Part shown: in pieces, positions 50,175 to 59,994 of the stretch
How positions within the stretch are numbered: the stretch's first letter is position 1
Layout of the letters: each line of letters begins with the position of its first letter
DNA from: an uncultured Persicobacter sp.
GTDB taxonomy: Bacteria; Bacteroidota; Bacteroidia; Cytophagales; Cyclobacteriaceae
Direction of reading: 5' to 3'
DNA: 64,000 nucleotides
Assembly: GCA_947498325.1 (NCBI GenBank)
Contig: CANMKE010000008.1
Span: 1-64,000 of the forward strand
Notes under the pieces: model-generated
The model's database searches: none
What the model was told of the DNA's origin: nothing
The model's input: the letters and a program-made list of their open reading frames with translations, nothing else
Program-made: the position numbers and the translations under genes

Positions 50175-53100
50175 ATGAGAAAGTGTGTTACGAATTATCG
50201 CACAGGTCGTCTGTGCGTAATCCTCGCATTAATGCTCTTTGCGCACTTTGCCAATGCGCAATCATTAATCAAGGGAGTCGTTAAAGCAGATGATGGCACC
50301 GAACTTCCAGGGGTTAACATTATGATCAAGGGGTCCTCCAAAGGAGTGATTACCGATATGAAGGGGGCCTATAGTATCTCCGCGACCAAAGATCAAACAT
50401 TGATTTTTTCCTATATAGGTTTCCTCGATCAGGAAGTGCCTATTGGTAATCAAACGAAAATCGACATTCAGCTTCAGGCAGATGTAAAAGCACTCGATGA
50501 GGTGGTGGTAGTAGGGTATGGAGAGGTGAAGAAAAGTGACGCCACGGGAGCAATGGCTTCCATGACGCCCAAAGATTTCAACCCAGGGGTTGTTTTGGCG
50601 CCTGAGCAGATGATGCAGGGTAAAGTTGCCGGGGTAAACATCAGCCAGAATAGTGGGCAGCCAGGTATTGGATCAACGGTACGAATTCGTGGAACAAACT
50701 CGGTGAGCTTTAATAATGAGCCGATGTATGTGATTGATGGAGTTCCGGTGGCTTTCAGTGGTGGTTCCTTCGCCACAGGTGGTACTGAGGACCGTTCAAG
50801 CCGATCGGCCACCAACCCGCTAAATATGCTGAATCCTGCCGATATTGAGCGTATCGATGTCCTCAAAGATGCATCGGCAACGGCCATTTATGGTTCGCGG
50901 GCATCCAATGGGGTAATCCTGATTACCACCAAAAGAGCGAGTAAAGATGCCAAGCTGGAATACAATACCTACGTGGGAGCCTCGCAGATTCGTAAAAAGA
51001 TGCCGATTCTTTCTGCAACACAAATGCGAGATTTTGTAGCGCAAAATCCAGAGGCAGGAAAGAATTTCAATGATGGTGGAGCCGATGTAGATTGGCAGGA
51101 TGAAATTTTCAGAACAGGGGTCAGTCAATCACACAATATGGCTTACAGCGGTGGTTATGGAAACACTACTTTCCGTGCCTCGGTGGGTTATTCGAATCAG
51201 GAGGGAATCATTATTCAGTCGGATGTTGAAAACCTGAACTCCCGTATGAATCTTACCAGTGGCTTTTTCAATAATAAATTGAAAATTAATACCAATGTGG
51301 CCTATTCCATGGAGAACACCAACAGTGTGCCATTAATTGCCCATGCTGGTGGCGGCGGTCAGGGCGATGTTATTCGCGATGCCCTACGCGCCAACCCAAC
51401 CATTCCGGTAATGGCGCCGCTGGACGATAACGGTATTTCCACCAGTCCTTATGCCGGTGGGTACTCTTATATCCACCTCGATGTAATCAACCCTGTGGAG
51501 CAGGCCGTTTTGCATTCCGATGTGCTGGCTTCCAAGCGTTTCATTGGTAATATGGACGCAACATTGCAGCTCACCGAGCATTTTAGAGCCAAAGTTAATG
51601 TTGGGCTCACGGAGGAATATGCTGAAAAGAAAACTTACGTGCCGCTTACCAGCCGCCTCGGATATGAAAACGACGGTATGGCGAGCTTGCAGTCTCGTAA
51701 TAATAATAACAAAATTATTGAGTCCACTTTCCACTACGATCGCACCATTTTTGGTAGTCATAGCCTGAAAATTCTCGGGGGATATTCGTGGCAGGAATTT
51801 ACGAACACAGGCACACATATCCGTCGCTACGGTTTCATTGAAGATGCCAATGGTGCTGACGGTATCGGTGCCGGAGAAATTGTAAAAACCGCGGCAAGTT
51901 ATAAAAATGACAGCCGTATTATCTCCTTCTTTGGGCGTGTAAATTATGACATCAAGGATAAATACCTTATCACGGCCACAGTTCGCCGAGATGGTTCCAC
52001 GCGTTTTGCACAGAACAACAAATGGGGGTATTTCCCCTCGGCTGCTGTAGGGTGGAAAATTTCTGAGGAGAACTTCCTGAAAAATGTTTCCGCAGTGGAA
52101 TTACTAAAACTGAGAGCGGGTTATGGTATCACGGGTAATCAGGCGATTCCAAACTATGGTTCTCAGGCACTGATCAAAACTGGGGTAAACCTCAATCCTG
52201 AGTTTGGCTTGATTGCCAATGCATCGACTTTGCCTAATCCCGATTTACGTTGGGAATCTACAACCCAAATTAACTTTGGTCTGGATTATTCCTTCTTCGA
52301 AGGAAAACTTTCCGGTAGTGTGGATGCCTATAGCAAAAGCACCAACGACCTGATCCTGAGTTTTGTTGTTCCACCACCAACCGCTGTTCAGCGAAGACTT
52401 GAAAATGTGGGGGAGGTATCCAACAAAGGGGTGGAGATCAATATGAACTATACCATTTTCACCAATAAAAATTGGTCTGTGGATGTATATGGTAACTGGA
52501 GTAGAAACATCAACCGTGTGGAATCACTTTCCAAAGGGGCGCTGAGAACACCAGATTTCGGGATTTTAGGGTACACCGCGCCATCGCCATTGCAGCAGTC
52601 TCAGGTAGATATTATCAGAGTGGGTGAGCCACTTCGCTCTCTGTTCGGCTATGAGTTTATCGGTTTTGATGAGCATGGCAACGAGCGTTTTAAGGACATT
52701 AACGGCGATGGAAAAATTGATAGCGACGACCGGACCATCATTGGAAACGGACAGCCGGATTTCACCTATGGATTTGGAGCGAACACCTCTTTCAAAGGGC
52801 TTAGTCTGAGCTTCTTCTTCCGGGGTGTACAGGGGCAGGAAGTCCTGAACTCCACCCGTAACGATTTGGAGAATATCGCCTACCTGCCGGACTTCAATGC
52901 GCTGGATGCGGTGCTTACCAACGGTGCCGCAGGCCCTCCGAGCAGTCAGGTTTCCAGCCGATTTGTAGAAGATGCCTCTTTTCTTCGACTGGATAACATT
53001 ACCCTCGGTTATACATTCAATACCCAAAAATGGAGCTTTATCAGCAATTTGAATGTTTATGTTACAGGGCAAAATTTGTTTCTGATGACCAATTACACTG

Positions 53101-53189
53101 GTTTTGATCCAGAAATGCAAACGCATGTGGATTTCACCACTTACCCACGACCAAGAACATTAATGTTGGGTCTTAGAGCATCATTCTAA
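50175..53189 (+). CDS. susC: SusC/RagA-type TonB-dependent transporter of the large locus
   Basis: This 1004-residue outer-membrane transporter has a signal peptide ending near ANAQS, a carboxypeptidase-D regulatory-like domain (about 30-110), the SusC hallmark VVVGYGEVKKSDATGA, a plug with DASATAIYGSRASNGVILITT and a beta barrel ending in MLGLRASF. It should import oligosaccharides made by the surface lyases. The SusD partner begins 12 bases downstream. It differs clearly from the first SusC at 791, fitting a different substrate. The operator-like repeat upstream links it to the HTCS. Confidence 0.95.
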   Translation: MRKCVTNYRTGRLCVILALMLFAHFANAQSLIKGVVKADDGTELPGVNIMIKGSSKGVITDMKGAYSISATKDQTLIFSYIGFLDQEVPIGNQTKIDIQLQADVKALDEVVVVGYGEVKKSDATGAMASMTPKDFNPGVVLAPEQMMQGKVAGVNISQNSGQPGIGSTVRIRGTNSVSFNNEPMYVIDGVPVAFSGGSFATGGTEDRSSRSATNPLNMLNPADIERIDVLKDASATAIYGSRASNGVILITTKRASKDAKLEYNTYVGASQIRKKMPILSATQMRDFVAQNPEAGKNFNDGGADVDWQDEIFRTGVSQSHNMAYSGGYGNTTFRASVGYSNQEGIIIQSDVENLNSRMNLTSGFFNNKLKINTNVAYSMENTNSVPLIAHAGGGGQGDVIRDALRANPTIPVMAPLDDNGISTSPYAGGYSYIHLDVINPVEQAVLHSDVLASKRFIGNMDATLQLTEHFRAKVNVGLTEEYAEKKTYVPLTSRLGYENDGMASLQSRNNNNKIIESTFHYDRTIFGSHSLKILGGYSWQEFTNTGTHIRRYGFIEDANGADGIGAGEIVKTAASYKNDSRIISFFGRVNYDIKDKYLITATVRRDGSTRFAQNNKWGYFPSAAVGWKISEENFLKNVSAVELLKLRAGYGITGNQAIPNYGSQALIKTGVNLNPEFGLIANASTLPNPDLRWESTTQINFGLDYSFFEGKLSGSVDAYSKSTNDLILSFVVPPPTAVQRRLENVGEVSNKGVEINMNYTIFTNKNWSVDVYGNWSRNINRVESLSKGALRTPDFGILGYTAPSPLQQSQVDIIRVGEPLRSLFGYEFIGFDEHGNERFKDINGDGKIDSDDRTIIGNGQPDFTYGFGANTSFKGLSLSFFFRGVQGQEVLNSTRNDLENIAYLPDFNALDAVLTNGAAGPPSSQVSSRFVEDASFLRLDNITLGYTFNTQKWSFISNLNVYVTGQNLFLMTNYTGFDPEMQTHVDFTTYPRPRTLMLGLRASF

Positions 53190-53201
53190 TATTTTTTGAT
53201 T

Positions 53202-54752
53202 ATGAAAAAGTTTAATTTTTTATATAGAATCCTTTTCGCTTCATTGATCTTTTCAATGGCGTGTACCGATTTATCTGAGGTGCCGTACAATCACCTGTCT
53301 CCTGATAATTTCAACAAAACTAAAAAGCAGGTTGAGGCCACTGTCAAAGGGGTGTACGAATCGCTCGCTTCCCCTCACGATTGGCGCTACAGCTTCATGC
53401 ACGGAGATGTAAGTACCGATATGGGTATTATTCCCACTCGCGCCGGTGGGTGGAACAGTTCCGGAGAACGCAACTACCATGAGCATTCCTGGGATGCTGG
53501 AATGGAGTACAACCGTCGGGTTTACTACTTTTATTCCACCACAATAGGGAAGGCAAATTTTGGTATTGAGGTAATTCAGGACAAAGAAAAGTTCTATCAG
53601 GAGATTGCTGAATTAAGGTTCCTGAGGGCTTTTGCCTATTTGCAAATGATGGACCTTTTCGGCAATGTGCCGATCGTTACGACTGCTGTACAGGACCCTA
53701 ATGCCCTTGCCGGGAATGCGCCGCTTGAAGAACAGCGCGCAAAAGTTTTTCAATTTGTTGAAGAGGAGTTGCTGGCCGTTGCAGAGGAACTCCCTGCCAA
53801 GAAGGACGTGGACGCGGGTTACTATCCACGTGCCACACAGGAAACCGCATGGGGGTTTTTAGCGAAGCTTTACCTGAATGCAGAAGTGTACTCGGGGCAG
53901 GCTCGTTGGGCCGACTGTATTACCTATTGTGATAAAGTGATTGATTCTGGCGCCTTCTCCATTACTTCAGAATATGGCAGCTTATCCGAAGCGTTCCGTT
54001 ACGACAACCAGCGCTCCGAAGAGAATATCTTCACCAGTGTAAAATCAAGCCTCGCTGGGGGGCAGTCGAATGCCTTAATCTGTAATTCCCTGCAGATGCA
54101 AATTGAACTTTCCTGGAAATTGCAAATGCCTCAGAATGGGTGGGGAGGATTTTCAGTAATGAAATCCCACTATGACAAATATGATGAGGATGATTACCGC
54201 AGAAGTCTGATTCTTTACGGGCCGCAGTTTATGGACGACGGTACGCCATTATACAATGGTGCAAACCGAGACGGCAATGGCAAGCCGGAAAATGGTCAGT
54301 TTGAAATTACCGAAGTCTTTGACATCATGGACGCCGCTGCCAGCGAAGGACTGAAGAGCACCAAATATCAGGTGGACCCAGATCAAATGTCGGGTGGCGC
54401 AAGTAATGATGTGGTCATTCTTCGATATGCAGATATTTTACTGAGCAAGGCGGAAGCCCTGATCAGGCAGAATGGCATCGGTGCTGGTGATGACTTAATC
54501 AATCAGGTGCGTGCCCGAAATTTTGAAACACCGAAGCCACTGATTAATGCGGGTCTTGATGAAATCCTGCTCGAAAGGGAATTTGAGTTCTCTATTGAAG
54601 GGCACCGACGGACAGACCTGATCCGTTTTGGGAAGTTCATCAACCTGGATTACAAGTGGAAACAAAATAAGGATAGTTTTCGCAAACTATACCCCATTCC
54701 ATTGGATGAGGTGGACAGAAATATTAACCTATTCCAAAACCCTGGATATTAA
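53202..54752 (+). CDS. susD: SusD/RagB-type glycan-binding lipoprotein of the large locus
   Basis: This lipoprotein of about 516 residues has Cys21 after FASLIFSMA. The ATG at 53202 is preferred over the TTG at 53196. It has the usual N-terminal DLSEVPYNHLSPDNF, a helical TPR-like part with AELRFLRAFAYLQMMDLFG, and the C-terminal LEREFEFSIEGHRRTDLIRFGKF and NPGY end. It binds glycan at the cell surface over the SusC pore. The PKD lipoprotein follows in the same operon. Confidence 0.95.
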   Translation: MKKFNFLYRILFASLIFSMACTDLSEVPYNHLSPDNFNKTKKQVEATVKGVYESLASPHDWRYSFMHGDVSTDMGIIPTRAGGWNSSGERNYHEHSWDAGMEYNRRVYYFYSTTIGKANFGIEVIQDKEKFYQEIAELRFLRAFAYLQMMDLFGNVPIVTTAVQDPNALAGNAPLEEQRAKVFQFVEEELLAVAEELPAKKDVDAGYYPRATQETAWGFLAKLYLNAEVYSGQARWADCITYCDKVIDSGAFSITSEYGSLSEAFRYDNQRSEENIFTSVKSSLAGGQSNALICNSLQMQIELSWKLQMPQNGWGGFSVMKSHYDKYDEDDYRRSLILYGPQFMDDGTPLYNGANRDGNGKPENGQFEITEVFDIMDAAASEGLKSTKYQVDPDQMSGGASNDVVILRYADILLSKAEALIRQNGIGAGDDLINQVRARNFETPKPLINAGLDEILLEREFEFSIEGHRRTDLIRFGKFINLDYKWKQNKDSFRKLYPIPLDEVDRNINLFQNPGY

Positions 54753-54811
54753 TGTGTGTAGGGGAAAGCAATTTTCCCCGCATTTTCATTCATTTTTTAA
54801 CTTTGAAAACC

Positions 54812-56464
54812 ATGAAGTTACTTAGATATTTTTTACCTGTGTGCCTTTTAGTGTGCGGGATCTTCTCATGTTCTGAGCAGATAAATTATGATGATTACAA
54901 TACCGTGCCCATCATCGACTCCCTGCAATTTTCGCTGGTGGCAGATACCGAGGATCCGCTGAACCTTTTGGTGGATGTGAAAGCTAAAAATGCAGATTTC
55001 TACCTGATACAATTCGGTGATGGTACAGATACCATTGTCTCTGAAAATGGGGTGGCAAGCCATCAGTATGCCGAAGCCGGGAAGTATGACGTCTTCCTTC
55101 GGGCAGATACCGACGGCATGACCTATTTGCAGAAAATTCAGCCCGTAGGTGTGGCCATTATTGCTGATCTTGATTTTTCGGTTAAGCCTTCTGACAAAGA
55201 TCCAACAATTGTGGAGCTCCTGGCGACTTCTTCCGTGGCTGAAAAATACATTATTGACTGGGGCGATGAATCGGTAACCGAATCCGAAGATGGCAACGCA
55301 ACACATAAATACACTTTCGATGGTGATTACCTGGTGACGGTTACGGCACAGGCCGACAAATATATTGAGCAGACCTTGGTTAAAGGGGTTTCGGTTGTTG
55401 GGGGCCTGGAGTATATCTTCATTCATGATTTCGAAAATGATACGCATGGTTGGAATGGCGGAAGCCTCACTCAGGATGCAAACTGTGGATCTGGTGCATT
55501 GTTGATTGAGGGTAAAAATAGCAGCCAGGTAGATTTTGACCCAATTGCGGGAACGGTAAATATTGAGTGGGATTTCAGTGCTGAAAATGTAATGGGGACC
55601 TATTCGAGCTTTATGGTCAATCAGCCAGCAGATGGAAAAGATGGGCGTATTCAGATCAATATAAACAATGGACAATGGGATGTTAAATTCGGAAATGATA
55701 ACCTTTTTAAAGGGGGGACTGTCGAAAATAACACCTGCTATGCCATGAAAATTGCGATCGATCGTGAAACGAACAAATGGAAACTATTTGCAGATGGTAT
55801 TCAGCAGGGGGCCGACTTTGATGCCACTGGACTTGCTGATATTTTCAACCTGAAGCTGATTACTTTTGTAGAGGGTGACCCACAACAGAAATATTACCTG
55901 AACAATGCACGAATTTCCAAAATTGCTGGCGCCAAAACGGTTTACGTCAATGAGGACTTCGAAAATGGTGCCTCAAACTGGTCGAATGCCGCGGTTACCG
56001 CACAGGATCCGAACTGTGGAAGTAGTGCCATTTACCTTGCAGGGAAATCAGACGGGCATAAATTGGAATTCTCACCGATTTCCTCTTCTGTGACCATAGA
56101 ATACGATTTCAGTGTTTCCAATGTCGTTGGGACTTTCTCGAATTTATTGATCAATGATGGTTTCCCTGACCGCGAAGGACGGATTCAGCTGAATATTAAT
56201 GCTGGCCTGTGGGAATTCAAAATTGGAACGGAAGGAATCTACAAAGGTGGAACGGTGGAGAACAACAAATGCTACAACGTCAAGGTGGTGATCGACAAAG
56301 AAAATGAAACACTGAAATTCTTTGTGGATGGTATTCAGGAAGGCGGCGATTTTTCTACGGCAAACCTTAGGTCTACCGTAGATAATGTGAAGCTCATTAC
56401 TTTTGGTGAGGGTGACCCTGCACAGAACTTTTACGTGGACAACCTGAAAATCACAGAATTATAA
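54812..56464 (+). CDS. Surface glycan-binding lipoprotein: two PKD-like domains and two lectin-like repeats
   Basis: This protein of about 550 residues starts at the ATG at 54812 (MKLLRYFLPVCLLVCGIFSC, lipoprotein Cys20); the upstream frame from 54752 lacks a signal. Two PKD-like sandwiches follow (about 35-113 and 118-196). The C-terminal half is two copies of a module of about 170 residues (201-370 and 377-550), each starting with D/EDFENG-W, containing GRIQ-NIN-G-W-KG and GGTVENN-CY, and ending in YYLNNARIS or FYVDNLKIT. The module looks like a concanavalin/laminin-G-like sugar-binding sandwich and resembles the N-terminus of the lyase at 46649. Its likely role is glycan capture next to SusD. 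Confidence 0.8.
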   Translation: MKLLRYFLPVCLLVCGIFSCSEQINYDDYNTVPIIDSLQFSLVADTEDPLNLLVDVKAKNADFYLIQFGDGTDTIVSENGVASHQYAEAGKYDVFLRADTDGMTYLQKIQPVGVAIIADLDFSVKPSDKDPTIVELLATSSVAEKYIIDWGDESVTESEDGNATHKYTFDGDYLVTVTAQADKYIEQTLVKGVSVVGGLEYIFIHDFENDTHGWNGGSLTQDANCGSGALLIEGKNSSQVDFDPIAGTVNIEWDFSAENVMGTYSSFMVNQPADGKDGRIQININNGQWDVKFGNDNLFKGGTVENNTCYAMKIAIDRETNKWKLFADGIQQGADFDATGLADIFNLKLITFVEGDPQQKYYLNNARISKIAGAKTVYVNEDFENGASNWSNAAVTAQDPNCGSSAIYLAGKSDGHKLEFSPISSSVTIEYDFSVSNVVGTFSNLLINDGFPDREGRIQLNINAGLWEFKIGTEGIYKGGTVENNKCYNVKVVIDKENETLKFFVDGIQEGGDFSTANLRSTVDNVKLITFGEGDPAQNFYVDNLKITEL

Positions 56465-56476
56465 TTATTTAACAAC

Positions 56477-56512
56477 AGACTGTCGGGGCTTTTCCCCGAC
56501 GGTCTATTTATT
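56477..56512 (+). terminator. Strong hairpin between binding protein and sulfatase
   Basis: AGACTGTCGGGG (56477-56488) pairs with CCCCGACGGTCT (56494-56505, one T-G pair) around a CTTTT loop, followed by an A/T-rich tail with a T run. It probably ends most sus transcripts before the sulfatase gene at 56521. Confidence 0.85.
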
Positions 56513-56520
56513 TTTTTGAG

Positions 56521-58056
56521 ATGAAAAAGTGGTTCTATTTTTTAATCTTTTTTGCGGCAGTAAGCTGTACGCAAAAAACGAAAAAGCCCAATATTCTTTT
56601 CTGTATGTCGGACGATCAAACGTTTATGCATACCTCTTTTGCTGGTGCCGGGGAGTTGAAAACCCCCGCGTTTGATTTTTTAGCCAATGAAGGTGTTCAC
56701 TTTAACAATGCCTATTGTGCAGTTTCCTCATGTGCGCCATCGCGCGCAACAATCCTTACGGGTAAGGCCATGTGGAATTTGCAGGAAGGTGGACTTTTAT
56801 TTGGCGGATTGCCCAAAGAGCACGCCACATTACCTGCTATGCTTGCTGCTAACGGTTACCAAACCGCCTGGACAGGCAAAGGCTATGCGCCAGCTAATGA
56901 ACAGTCACCAAAATACCATCAGCAAGTGCTTGGAACGTCTTTTCATGAATTTAAGGGAGATTATCATGAGTCGCTGATGGACTGTGATTATGCCTCGAAT
57001 TTTGAGCAATTTATGCAACAAAGAGACGATCAGCAGCCTTTTTTCTTTTGGTATGGTGGCCATGAGCCTCACCGAATATACGAACGGGGGATTGGTAAAA
57101 AATCTGGCAAGAATATCAGCAGAATACAGGTGCCTGATTTTCTGCCCGACAATGATACCGTCAGGAATGATATTGCAGATTATTATTATGAAATTGAATG
57201 GTTTGACAGCCATTTGGCGCGAATGCTCAAAATACTGGAACAACAGGGCGAGCTTGAAAATACGATGATCATTGTTACCGCAGATAACGGAATGCCATTC
57301 CCCAGAGCCAAGGCAACCTGTTATGAATATGGCACCCATATGCCATTGGTGGTTTATTGGGGAGATAAAATCCCCAAGGGCAGAACCGTCGATGACTTTA
57401 TCAGCTTTATGGATTTTACGCCAACAATACTCGAGGCAGCGGGCATTGATATACCCGAAAATATAAGTGGAAAAAGTTTCCTTCAGCAATTGAAAAGTAA
57501 CCTTAACGGATTTATTGATCAGCAAAGAGATCAGGTGGTTACTGCATTGGAGCGCCATACTTATTGTCGGAAAGGGGGCCTTACCTATCCAATTCGAGCG
57601 ATCAGGAAAGGAGAGATGCTGTACATCCATAACTTTGAAAATTCCCGTTGGCCTGCAGGAGATACTGATTTTTATTCCCCTCACCAAGGCTATTATGGAG
57701 ATATTGATGCTGGTGCCACACGGTCCAATATGCTCGAACACCAAAATGATGATCATCAAAAAAAACTGTTTGAGGCTTCTTTTGGCAAACGGCCCACAGA
57801 GGAGTTGTTTAACATAATGCAAGATCCTGAAAACTTAAATAATCTTGCAGAAGTTGAAGAATACCAGGCCACAAAAGCTGAACTGAAAGAAGCGCTTTTC
57901 ACCTATCTGAAAGCGCATAATGATCCCAGAATCAATGGTGAATCTCCGTGGGAAGATATGCCCTATTATTTTGAAGGTTTTGATAAAAAACATCTTTTAC
58001 CCATTCCTCTACGAGATACATTACAGGAAAGTATTGCCCATTTGGAAGGACATTAG
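56521..58056 (+). CDS. Formylglycine-dependent sulfatase (S1 family), lipoprotein
   Basis: This 511-residue sulfatase removes sulfate esters or N-sulfates from the glycan in the periplasm. A lipoprotein signal (VSCTQ) is followed by KKPNILFCMSDDQTF with the calcium-binding Asp pair. The formylglycine site is Cys71 in VSSCAPSRATILTG, a full C-x-P-S-R motif. Further ligands are in VTADNGMPFPR and CYEYGTHMPLVVYWG. The general layout is like heparan N-sulfatase-type S1 enzymes, but subfamily is not certain. It needs a maturase encoded elsewhere. It is the only clear formylglycine sulfatase in the window, so the substrate seems lightly sulfated. Confidence 0.92.
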   Translation: MKKWFYFLIFFAAVSCTQKTKKPNILFCMSDDQTFMHTSFAGAGELKTPAFDFLANEGVHFNNAYCAVSSCAPSRATILTGKAMWNLQEGGLLFGGLPKEHATLPAMLAANGYQTAWTGKGYAPANEQSPKYHQQVLGTSFHEFKGDYHESLMDCDYASNFEQFMQQRDDQQPFFFWYGGHEPHRIYERGIGKKSGKNISRIQVPDFLPDNDTVRNDIADYYYEIEWFDSHLARMLKILEQQGELENTMIIVTADNGMPFPRAKATCYEYGTHMPLVVYWGDKIPKGRTVDDFISFMDFTPTILEAAGIDIPENISGKSFLQQLKSNLNGFIDQQRDQVVTALERHTYCRKGGLTYPIRAIRKGEMLYIHNFENSRWPAGDTDFYSPHQGYYGDIDAGATRSNMLEHQNDDHQKKLFEASFGKRPTEELFNIMQDPENLNNLAEVEEYQATKAELKEALFTYLKAHNDPRINGESPWEDMPYYFEGFDKKHLLPIPLRDTLQESIAHLEGH

Positions 58057-58132
58057 GCCAGTAGCACATTAGGGGTCAGTTTGAAAATATGCAAAGGCTG
58101 TTTGCTCATCTTTCTTCCTTGTGGTATTGCTC

Positions 58133-58359
58133 AGCTTGAGGGATACCTTCCACGGATATTCCTTTGAGCTCAATGAAGTTATCAATCAAAATAACTTGGA
58201 AAAAAACACATTTGGTACTTATGGGGTAGGCACCCGTTTAGGATGATGGATGGAATTTCAGCCTAAAAAATCATCGGAGGTTTCGGTGCTTCTACTCCTG
58301 TTCCTTCCTTCAACTACCTTATAGAAGGAGGCTGGCAATTTGGAAAATCGCAAGAATAA
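58133..58359 (+). pseudogene. Remnant of an outer-membrane beta-barrel-like gene (3' end)
   Basis: One frame from about 58133 reads ELNEVINQNNLEKNTFGTYG and GVGTRLG, then hits an in-frame TGA, and continues WMEFQPKK before losing sense. A second frame from about 58273 reads GGFGASTPVPSFNYLIEGG and WQFGKSQE before a TAA at 58357-58359. Together they look like the C-terminal strands of one barrel protein broken by a stop and a frameshift. No start is visible. The family is not assigned. Confidence 0.5.
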
Positions 58360-58391
58360 ATCATTTGTTTCATTCATTTTTTAAGATCAAC

Positions 58392-59972
58392 ATGGCATTA
58401 AGACTTTTCAATATATCAACCATAATCACCCTATCATTCCTGCTATTTTTTCTGAAAGCACAGGCACAAAATGGCAATCAACATCGCCCTTACACCGAAC
58501 AGTACCGTCCGCAGTTTCATTTTTCGCCGAAAAGCAAATGGCTCAACGATCCGAATGGAATGGTGTATTACAAAGGGGTGTATCACTTGTTTTATCAACA
58601 CTATCCCGATACCACAGTGTGGGGACCAATGCATTGGGGACATGCCACCAGTACCGATCTGGTTCACTGGAAGCATCAGCCGATTGCCCTGTTTCCCGAT
58701 CAGGAGGGCATGATTTTTTCTGGAAGTGTGGTTGTGGATCACGAAAACCTGTCAGGGCTCGGTACAGAAGATTCCCCGGCTTTGCTGGCTTTTTACACCA
58801 CTCACAATATCGATGAACTAAAAAAGGGGAGTATTGATTATGAAAATCAGGCCATGGCTTTTAGTCTTGATGATGGTCTTAGCTGGACCAAATACAACGA
58901 CAACAAGCCGATCATAAAAAACCCTGGGATCAAAGATTTTCGTGACCCGAAAGTTTCCTGGCATGCACCCACAAATCGGTGGATAATGGCCCTTGCAGTA
59001 AATGATCATATTGAATTTTGGAGTGCTTCTAATGGTATTGACTGGGTTAAGGAAAGTGATTTTGGAGCCGACAAAGGGCAGCACGGCCGTGTTTGGGAAT
59101 GCCCGGATCTTATAAAAATGAGAGTTGATGGCACGTCGCAGGAAAAGTATGTTTTATTGGTTAGTTTAGGTGCTGCACCTTTTGGGGGGAGTGGTACACA
59201 GTATTTTGTGGGGGATTTTGATGGTCATCAATTTATCGTTGACCCAAATTTTAATATGCCTGCATGGCTGGATTACGGGCGCGATAATTATGCTGGTGTA
59301 ACGTGGAGCAATACCCCTGAGGAGGAGCATTTGTTGATCGGGTGGATGAACAATTGGGATTATGCAAAAAAAATCCCCACCTCATCCTGGCGTGGTGCGA
59401 TGACGGTCCCCCGCAAGCTGAGCTTGCATGCTGTTGGAGAAAATTACCATTTGAAAAATGTCCCCATAAAGCCATTGGAAGCCCTCAGGACTGAGCTTCC
59501 TACCCTTAAAAAACTCAACCTGACGGCCCAAAAAAACACCGCTGTTCTTCAGGAAAATATTGATGGGGGAGCTTTTGAAGTAGCCCTGACCTTGAGGCAG
59601 ATTAATGCTGATTCGGTAAGTTTGGTCTTTTATAATGGTCAAGAGGAATCCTATATCATCAACTACGCCAATATCAATGGCTTACTTTCCGCTGATCGGT
59701 CGCAGAGTGGCAACACAGTGTTTGATCCCAAATTTTTGGGTGCCCGAACTCAAGCAAAACTCATCGGACAAAAAGAAATAAAGCTGCAAGTGTTGATTGA
59801 CTGGTCAAGTGTGGAGCTGTTCGCCAACGATGGGGAAGTCTCCATCACCAATCAGGTGTTTCCTTCCTCGCCTTTCAGCAATATCAAAGTCATTTCCCAT
59901 GGCGGCGATTGCACAGTCTCTGATATTTCCATTTACAGGCTTTCTTCCATCTGGGGAGCGGGTTATCAGTAA
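58392..59972 (+). CDS. GH32 fructan beta-fructosidase / levanase-type enzyme
   Basis: This protein of about 526 residues starts at the ATG at 58392 (signal peptide ending near KAQAQ). The five-bladed propeller has all three canonical GH32 motifs: nucleophile Asp53 in WLNDPNG, Asp185 in DFRDPK and acid/base Glu236 in WECPDL. A C-terminal beta-sandwich with SVELFANDGEVSITNQ follows. It should release fructose from levan, inulin or sucrose in the periplasm. The fructokinase and MFS transporters that follow fit this. It contrasts with the divergent GH32-like protein at 30880. Confidence 0.94.
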   Translation: MALRLFNISTIITLSFLLFFLKAQAQNGNQHRPYTEQYRPQFHFSPKSKWLNDPNGMVYYKGVYHLFYQHYPDTTVWGPMHWGHATSTDLVHWKHQPIALFPDQEGMIFSGSVVVDHENLSGLGTEDSPALLAFYTTHNIDELKKGSIDYENQAMAFSLDDGLSWTKYNDNKPIIKNPGIKDFRDPKVSWHAPTNRWIMALAVNDHIEFWSASNGIDWVKESDFGADKGQHGRVWECPDLIKMRVDGTSQEKYVLLVSLGAAPFGGSGTQYFVGDFDGHQFIVDPNFNMPAWLDYGRDNYAGVTWSNTPEEEHLLIGWMNNWDYAKKIPTSSWRGAMTVPRKLSLHAVGENYHLKNVPIKPLEALRTELPTLKKLNLTAQKNTAVLQENIDGGAFEVALTLRQINADSVSLVFYNGQEESYIINYANINGLLSADRSQSGNTVFDPKFLGARTQAKLIGQKEIKLQVLIDWSSVELFANDGEVSITNQVFPSSPFSNIKVISHGGDCTVSDISIYRLSSIWGAGYQ

Positions 59973-59994
59973 TTTTCATTAAGAGAATAGTATC

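Noticed and set aside
54866-55675. Open frame of 269 codons on the minus strand opposite the PKD lipoprotein
   Set aside because: The plus-strand protein has a lipoprotein signal and internal repeats; the reverse frame shows neither start context nor domain.
56905-57822. Open frame of 305 codons on the minus strand inside the sulfatase gene
   Set aside because: The sulfatase has complete family motifs across the same region; the reverse frame is a composition artefact.
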